Below are positions 6,901-11,206 of a stretch of DNA of 11,206 bases, in pieces; position 1 is the first letter of the stretch, and each line of letters starts with the position of its first letter. A program made the translations under genes and the position numbers. Origin of the DNA: Acidobacteriota bacterium (GTDB lineage: Bacteria; Acidobacteriota; Aminicenantia; UBA2199); assembly GCA_021817755.1 (NCBI GenBank), contig JAKAGC010000063.1, positions 1 through 11,206 of the forward strand, written 5' to 3'. The notes under the pieces were generated by a model that saw nothing but the letters and a program-made list of their open reading frames with translations, did no database searches and was not told the DNA's origin.

Positions 6901-7614
6901 TTAATCGCTTATGGGTGAAATTCCGGACTTTTTTAAACGGTCCTGAACTTCTCCATACAAAACCAATTGCTCCATCTCAATAGACCGGAATCCCGGATGT
7001 ATTTCACCTAATAGCTGTTGTAAATTTTTAATACTCTCTACTGTAGAGAAACTGGACATCAAAGCCGGACTTACCCGTACTTTGGCTCTAAAAAGATTCT
7101 CCACTGCTTTCACTTGGAAAAAAAATGCTTGGGGATCAGCCTGGGTTAACCGCGAAAATTCCTCTGGGGATGCCCCTTTAAAACTAACCCTGACTCTAAG
7201 GTTTTCAAATTTCGCCAATTCTTGAGCATATGTTTCATCATTTCCGATTAATATTCCGTTGGTTTCCAGTACAAATTGTATATCCAATGGGATTTGGGAG
7301 AGAATAGCTAACAGATGCTCCCGGTCAATCGTTGGTTCACTCCCGGAAATCCGAACCTTTTGAAATCCTTTTTGCCTGGCGATTCGAATCAGATTCCCTG
7401 CTACCTGCGCAGGAGTGTGAAAATATCCCCCTGCTTCGGGATTGATTATGTTTTGCCATGACCAGCAAAATATACAACGCAAATTACACCCGACGCAATC
7501 GGCTGTAGCAATTCCCCCATAAAAACCGGTGGGTCGAAACCGGTAATATTTCCTTTGTCCCTCTTTACTAACTATGGGTAATGTTTCTAATGCTATTTGA
7601 ACGGGATCCCACAT
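6901..7614 (-). CDS. Radical SAM protein, PflA/MoaA-like, function unknown
   Basis: The product has 237 residues. The core motif CVGCNLRCIFCW (40-51) holds the canonical CxxxCxxC triad C43, C47 and C50, which binds the [4Fe-4S] cluster that cleaves S-adenosylmethionine. An additional cysteine, C40, lies three residues upstream. The glycine-rich SAM-binding motif appears as GSEPT (91-95), followed by a strand FVLETNGILI (114-123) and RVRVSFKGASPEEF (140-153), the usual order in activase-like radical SAM proteins. There is no SPASM-type cysteine cluster at the C terminus, and the protein is short, close to a bare partial TIM barrel, as in glycyl-radical-enzyme activases; but no glycyl radical enzyme is in view. 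It lies 14 bp downstream of the glycosylphosphotransferase stop with only a weak AGG, suggesting translational coupling. It could modify a sugar or lipid of the same pathway, but that is only contextual. Confidence 0.88.
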   Translation of the reverse strand: MWDPVQIALETLPIVSKEGQRKYYRFRPTGFYGGIATADCVGCNLRCIFCWSWQNIINPEAGGYFHTPAQVAGNLIRIARQKGFQKVRISGSEPTIDREHLLAILSQIPLDIQFVLETNGILIGNDETYAQELAKFENLRVRVSFKGASPEEFSRLTQADPQAFFFQVKAVENLFRAKVRVSPALMSSFSTVESIKNLQQLLGEIHPGFRSIEMEQLVLYGEVQDRLKKSGISPISD

Positions 7615-7628
7615 GATCGGAAATAAAC

Positions 7629-9032
7629 CTATGACCCGCTTTTATCAATAAACTGAAATTTTAAAAGCGTTCGCCATATTATTTCGAGATCAAGCCGGAA
7701 AGACCAGTTCTGTATATAATAAATATCAAACTCGATCCGCTTGTCCAAAGGGGTATTTCCACGAAGGCCATGTACCTGGGCCCACCCGGTCATACCGGTT
7801 TTTACACTGTGACGCAACATGTAATTGGGGATATTGTGTTTGAACTTCTCAACCAGCTCGGGACGCTCGGGGCGTGGACCAACTAAACTCATATCCCCTT
7901 TGAGCACATTCAATAACTGCGGTATTTCATCGATGGACAATTTACGCAAAATTCTACCGATACCGGTAATCCGATTATCATTGGGGGGAGACCATATTGC
8001 ACCGGTTTCTTTTTCGGCATTAACAATCATGGTTCTGAATTTTATCATACGGAAATTCTTGCCGTCCAGACCGATTCTGGTCTGGGAATAAAAAACAGGT
8101 CCAATGGAAGTAAGCTTTATAATCAAAGCGATAATTAGTAAAAACGGAGATATTATAATAAGTCCGAGAGCACTGACAACGATGTCGAAAACACGTTTAA
8201 AAACAACCTGCCATCCTTGCAATGGAATATCACCAAGATTTATAACGGGAATTCCTTCGATATGCTCCATCCCTGCTTTTAATGAGGCAATCTGGAGAAT
8301 ATCGGGAACAAGGCGAATTTCGATTAACAAGTTATTGGCAGTTTCTATTAATTTTAATGTGGTATCATACTCTTTTGAAGGAAGTGCAATTACCAAATCG
8401 GTAATACAGTACTGTTTTACGATCTTTTCTAGATCTCCATAATCCCCAAGTATAGTGAGATCGCTTTTTGGCTCATGACTTAAAAAACCGGTAATCTCTA
8501 TTCCAAAATGGGTATATTTCTTGAGATTCTCTGCGGTCATTAAGGCAAGATCACCGGTTCCAGCAACAAGGACCCGTGAAACTCCATTTCGCTTTAAATA
8601 AATATTACTGAATAATTTGAAAGCGATCTGGCGGAAAATGAAGATAAGAAAAATTCCTATCGGAATATATAAAACAATATAAGATCGGGAAACTTCAAAA
8701 TCAATAAAACGGTAACTCTTTAAATAACTAAAAATAAGGATTATGAGGAAAGCAGAGGTAATGGTATTGAGAAAGACAAGGAAGAGATCATCGAGCCGAT
8801 TACGGCGGAGTTTGATTTTATAATATCCCTGGTATGAAAAATGAACCATATGGACAAAGATCAGAAAGGGTATTATTGATAGATATTTACTAAAAACAGG
8901 TATCCCTTTTGGAACAGCAAATAAACCTGAATAAAAGCGAAGCCAGAAAGTAAAAAGAAATGAGAAAATTATTGCCGCAAAATCGCTAAATATAAAGAAA
9001 TGAACCAATTTTTTGCGTCTTTTTTTTATCAT
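7629..9032 (-). CDS. Exopolysaccharide polyprenyl glycosylphosphotransferase (WcaJ/WbaP family)
   Basis: The product has 467 residues and transfers a sugar-1-phosphate from a nucleotide sugar to undecaprenyl phosphate, the first committed step of surface-polysaccharide assembly at the inner membrane. Four N-terminal membrane helices lie at about 12-33, 50-67, 86-104 and 117-135. A Rossmann-like CoA_binding_3 domain with VLVAGTGDLA (154-163) follows, then the membrane re-entrant helix (280-305) and the catalytic bacterial sugar transferase domain: GPVFYSQTRIG (311-321), KFRTM (331-335), SIDEIPQLLNVLKGDMSLVG (366-385) with the catalytic D368/E369, PRPERPE (386-392) and GMTGWAQVHGLRGNT (413-427). 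All are intact and the length is typical for the family. The start codon overlaps the upstream GT4 stop in an ATGA, so the two are translationally coupled. The sugar (glucose, galactose or other) cannot be read from the sequence. Confidence 0.95.
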   Translation of the reverse strand: MIKKRRKKLVHFFIFSDFAAIIFSFLFTFWLRFYSGLFAVPKGIPVFSKYLSIIPFLIFVHMVHFSYQGYYKIKLRRNRLDDLFLVFLNTITSAFLIILIFSYLKSYRFIDFEVSRSYIVLYIPIGIFLIFIFRQIAFKLFSNIYLKRNGVSRVLVAGTGDLALMTAENLKKYTHFGIEITGFLSHEPKSDLTILGDYGDLEKIVKQYCITDLVIALPSKEYDTTLKLIETANNLLIEIRLVPDILQIASLKAGMEHIEGIPVINLGDIPLQGWQVVFKRVFDIVVSALGLIIISPFLLIIALIIKLTSIGPVFYSQTRIGLDGKNFRMIKFRTMIVNAEKETGAIWSPPNDNRITGIGRILRKLSIDEIPQLLNVLKGDMSLVGPRPERPELVEKFKHNIPNYMLRHSVKTGMTGWAQVHGLRGNTPLDKRIEFDIYYIQNWSFRLDLEIIWRTLLKFQFIDKSGS

Positions 9033-10111
9033 AGCAATGGATCGATAAACTCCTTGAATTTCATTTTAAAAGTTTTAGAGGAAAATTTTAAACTATTTTC
9101 GTGCAGAAAGAAAGAATTAGGTGTCATTTTTTTCAATTTATCCAGCGCATCAGCAATGGAATCCACTGTTTGTTCCTCAAATAAAACTCCGGTATCATCG
9201 TTAATAATATCCAATACACCCCCTTTTTTATACGCTACAACGGGTGTTCCACAAGCCATGGCTTCGACAAATGCGATTCCGAAATCTTCGATCCCGGCAA
9301 AAACAAAGGCAGAAGCATTCTGGTACAATTCTCTCAATTCATCACCAGATAAATTCTTTTTGAATTTAATATTGGGCCTGGCGATTTTTCTTAACTCTGC
9401 TTCTTCAGGACCTTTTCCAACAATAACCAGTTCATCACCGGTCCGGTTAAAGGTTTCGATCAACAGTCGATTTTCTTTATATGGAACCAGTGCAGATACG
9501 GTTAAAAAGAATTTTCTCAAGGGATTTTCTATTGGAGTAAAAAAGGTTGTATCAACCGGAGGAGGAATTACAATTGCTTCCCTCCTGTAATATTTCATTA
9601 TCCGCTGCCGGACAAATGAAGAATTGGCAATAAAATGATCTACCCGCATGGATGAGGCGGCGTCCCAGGTGCGTAATTTCGATACCTGACGCCTGATAAT
9701 AGATTTTTTTAATCCCCATGCATTCCCAAAATAGGAGTAATACTGGTCCCAAATATATCGCATAGGAGAATGAATATAACTGATATGAAGTGCATCGGGA
9801 GATGGGACAACTCCTTTGGCGACACAATGTGAACTACTAATTACAAGGTCATAGGGTCTAAGATCAAAGGCCTCAATGGTTGAAGGGAAAAAGGGAAGAA
9901 AATGTTTATAATGATTTCGAATGAACGTATATTTGTTGAGGTGTGAAGGAATGATATTATGAGCCCGAATTTTTTCGGAGATATTTTTCTCTTCGAGAAA
10001 TAGGGTGAATATATCGGCATTTGGGAAGAAGTCCAGTATCTCTTCCAGGACCTTTTCGCCACCACGCATGCCATTCAACCAGTCGTGGATAATCGCTACT
10101 TTTTTTCTCAT
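9029..10111 (-). CDS. Glycosyltransferase family 4 (GT-B fold)
   Basis: The product has 360 residues, a cytoplasmic retaining glycosyltransferase that adds a sugar from a nucleotide donor to a growing lipid-linked glycan. The N terminus KVAIIHDWLNGMRGGEKVLE (4-23) is the hallmark opening of a GT4 subfamily found beside glycosylphosphotransferases and confirms the start, although no ribosome binding site precedes it. The acceptor domain covers about 1-195 (including HISYIHSPMRYIWD, 109-122); the donor domain has FFLTVSALVPYKENRLLIET (201-220), IVGKGPE (230-236) and the EX7E motif E275...E283 within EDFGIAFVEAMACGTPVVA (275-293). It overlaps the next gene by 4 bp (ATGA). A promoter lies tight against the ATG, so transcripts would be nearly leaderless. 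Donor and acceptor sugars are unknown. Confidence 0.94.
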   Translation of the reverse strand: MRKKVAIIHDWLNGMRGGEKVLEEILDFFPNADIFTLFLEEKNISEKIRAHNIIPSHLNKYTFIRNHYKHFLPFFPSTIEAFDLRPYDLVISSSHCVAKGVVPSPDALHISYIHSPMRYIWDQYYSYFGNAWGLKKSIIRRQVSKLRTWDAASSMRVDHFIANSSFVRQRIMKYYRREAIVIPPPVDTTFFTPIENPLRKFFLTVSALVPYKENRLLIETFNRTGDELVIVGKGPEEAELRKIARPNIKFKKNLSGDELRELYQNASAFVFAGIEDFGIAFVEAMACGTPVVAYKKGGVLDIINDDTGVLFEEQTVDSIADALDKLKKMTPNSFFLHENSLKFSSKTFKMKFKEFIDPLL

Positions 10112-10121
10112 GTGCAGTAAT

Positions 10122-10150
10122 ATTGTACATCATTTCATCCATCATTTCAA
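10122..10150 (-). promoter_or_regulatory. Sigma70-like promoter for the polysaccharide genes, predicted near-leaderless
   Basis: TTGAAA (10150-10145) and TACAAT (10127-10122) on the minus strand are 17 bp apart, with 10 bp between the -10 box and the ATG at 10111. Initiation about 7 bp downstream gives a leader of only 3-4 nt, which explains the missing ribosome binding site. It lies in the 122-bp gap after the FGE-like gene and so splits the polysaccharide unit from that gene, although read-through from upstream is not excluded. Confidence 0.65.
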
Positions 10151-10233
10151 ACATCTTTCATAATGATGGTATTGCGAGTACGAACAATTCATTTAAATCA
10201 ATTCTGTATAGTATACTAATGGAATGGCTTTTT

Positions 10234-11206
10234 TTATTCTTTTACAATTCTGAAACCGAGATACATGGAGGTATTGGTAGGCAATTCAGCAGAACGATCA
10301 GCGGCACGGGAATCCCGAAAATCACTGGCCCAGCACCCACCTCTATGAATTCGCTTTGTTCCAGTTGAAGGACCGGTTGGGTCCTTATAAGTAGAACTGC
10401 TATAATAATTCTCACTATACCAATCCTGGCACCATTCGAATACATTTCCCCCCATATCGTAAACATTATAAGGAGAAATATCATTGGCAAAAGACCCAAT
10501 GGGTTGAGTTGATGCACGGCAATGGTTAAAATTGGTTATGTCGCAAGTGGGAATAGCCGCTCCCCAGGGAAACCTTCTTCCATCTGTTCCTCTGGCCGCC
10601 TTTTCCCACTGTGCTTCTGTGGGTAGATGAATGTTTTTTCCGCATTTTGAGGATAACCATACGCAAAAGGCATTGGCATCTTCCCATGATACATTGATTA
10701 CAGGGCGATTTTCTCCGCCCCAGCCGTTGTCGCTTGGTCTGTTTCGTTTAGTATCAGCTATAAATTTATCATATTGGGCAAACGTAATTTCATATTGAGA
10801 AATCTGGTAAGCACTGAGGTTGACTTCATGAACCGGCAATTCATCAATATTTCCCTCATTATAATGATCCCCCATTTCGAATACTCCTTCGGGTACTTCT
10901 TGCCAGTTAATACCGAGGACCTGGGTATCGTAATTCGTAATAGCCGGAGCTTTTTTCGATTTTAGGGTTAATAATGCCACAATACCAATTACAACTATTC
11001 CACCGGCTGTTAATAACCATGGAAACTTCCTTTTTTTCGGAGGAACTTTCACAGGTTGTTCAATCACTTTTATCTCCGGTTTTTCAACTTCCCCTTTAAT
11101 GATTTTCCGATAAAGTGAAAATCCTTCCAGATCAATATCTTCCACTTTTGAAGCTGCATAATCTTCCAGCGCTTGTTTATAATATTTTTCCGCCAGTGTA
11201 TTTTCA
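10234..11206 (-). CDS. Membrane-anchored protein with sulfatase-modifying-factor (FGE-like) domain (5' end beyond window)
   Basis: The frame is open through the right edge; 323 residues are visible, numbered here from the first complete codon at 11205. A GTG at 11145 is in frame, but the frame continues upstream with TPR-like LAEKYYKQALEDYAASK (4-20), so the true start is outside. Then come a basic PPKKRK, one membrane helix (about 61-81, WLLTAGGIVVIGIVALLTL) and a domain from about 98 to 323: VPEGVFEMGD (104-113), PVHEV (124-128), YEITFAQYDKF (138-148), RPVINVSWEDANAFCVWLS (167-185), LPTEAQWEKAARG (194-206), YDMGGNVFEWCQDWY (249-263), HRGGCWASDF (287-296) and LGFRIV (316-321). This is the FGE-sulfatase fold, placed outside the membrane. 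The two catalytic cysteines of genuine formylglycine-generating enzymes, which follow the GGS motif, appear to be serines here, so true FGE activity is unlikely. Bacterial relatives are often joined to kinase or TPR modules and are of unknown role. Confidence 0.88.
   Translation of the reverse strand, partial: ENTLAEKYYKQALEDYAASKVEDIDLEGFSLYRKIIKGEVEKPEIKVIEQPVKVPPKKRKFPWLLTAGGIVVIGIVALLTLKSKKAPAITNYDTQVLGINWQEVPEGVFEMGDHYNEGNIDELPVHEVNLSAYQISQYEITFAQYDKFIADTKRNRPSDNGWGGENRPVINVSWEDANAFCVWLSSKCGKNIHLPTEAQWEKAARGTDGRRFPWGAAIPTCDITNFNHCRASTQPIGSFANDISPYNVYDMGGNVFEWCQDWYSENYYSSSTYKDPTGPSTGTKRIHRGGCWASDFRDSRAADRSAELPTNTSMYLGFRIVKE

Noticed and set aside
9000..9590. 196-codon plus-strand open frame antisense to the GT4 gene
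   Set aside because: It lies almost entirely opposite a well-supported glycosyltransferase with intact EX7E motif; its translation has no recognisable motif and it lacks a ribosome binding site. It is a shadow of the coding strand.
10234..11145. GTG at 11145 as the start of the FGE-like gene
   Set aside because: The frame continues without a stop to the window edge with a coherent helical TPR-like sequence, and no ribosome binding site precedes the GTG, so the gene is taken as 5'-incomplete.
1..11206. CRISPR array, tRNA or rRNA genes
   Set aside because: No regularly spaced direct repeats, cloverleaf or conserved rRNA segments were seen on either strand.

Overview
The window is AT-rich bacterial chromosomal DNA from an organism with outer-membrane-type secretion biology. 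The genes have Sec signal peptides, strong AGGAGG-type ribosome binding sites and sigma70-like promoters (TTGAAA or TTGCA with TACAAT or TAAAAT). Strong Shine-Dalgarno use argues against a typical Bacteroidota. The gene content would fit the wider FCB neighbourhood (Calditrichota, KSB1 or Ignavibacteria-like). That placement is a guess from style; no marker gene is present.

Layout. 1-960 (-): 5' part of a polytopic membrane protein resembling GT-C glycosyltransferases, running off the left edge. 1228-1806 (+): small exported protein of unknown function. 1969-3894 (-): secreted beta-propeller protein with three Ig-like C-terminal domains, convergent with the previous gene across a shared hairpin terminator. 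3907-4479: long non-coding gap with promoters at its ends. 4480-6015 (+): AAA-type ATPase fused to a PD-(D/E)XK nuclease-like domain. 6107-6829 (-): SMUG1-type uracil-DNA glycosylase, bracketed by two copies of a 49-bp palindromic repeat in inverted orientation. 6901-7614 (-): radical SAM protein. 7629-9032 (-) and 9029-10111 (-): a polyprenyl glycosylphosphotransferase and a GT4 glycosyltransferase overlapping by 4 bp. 10234-11206 (-): membrane-anchored protein with a sulfatase-modifying-factor (FGE-like) domain, entering from the right edge.

How the genes work together. The GT4 and glycosylphosphotransferase genes form the start of a surface-polysaccharide unit: loading of the first sugar phosphate onto the lipid carrier, then extension. 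The radical SAM gene follows 14 bp downstream and is probably co-transcribed. The glycosylase gene comes next, separated by the repeat. The partial GT-C-like gene at the left edge may be another envelope glycosylation function but belongs to a different unit.

The most notable non-coding features are the inverted pair of palindromic repeats around the glycosylase gene, and two promoters with identical hexamers and spacing (TTGAAA-N17-TACAAT). Both place the predicted transcript start at, or a few bases before, the ATG of a gene with no ribosome binding site, so leaderless expression is predicted. I found no CRISPR array, tRNA, rRNA or insertion sequence, and no clearly new multi-gene system.
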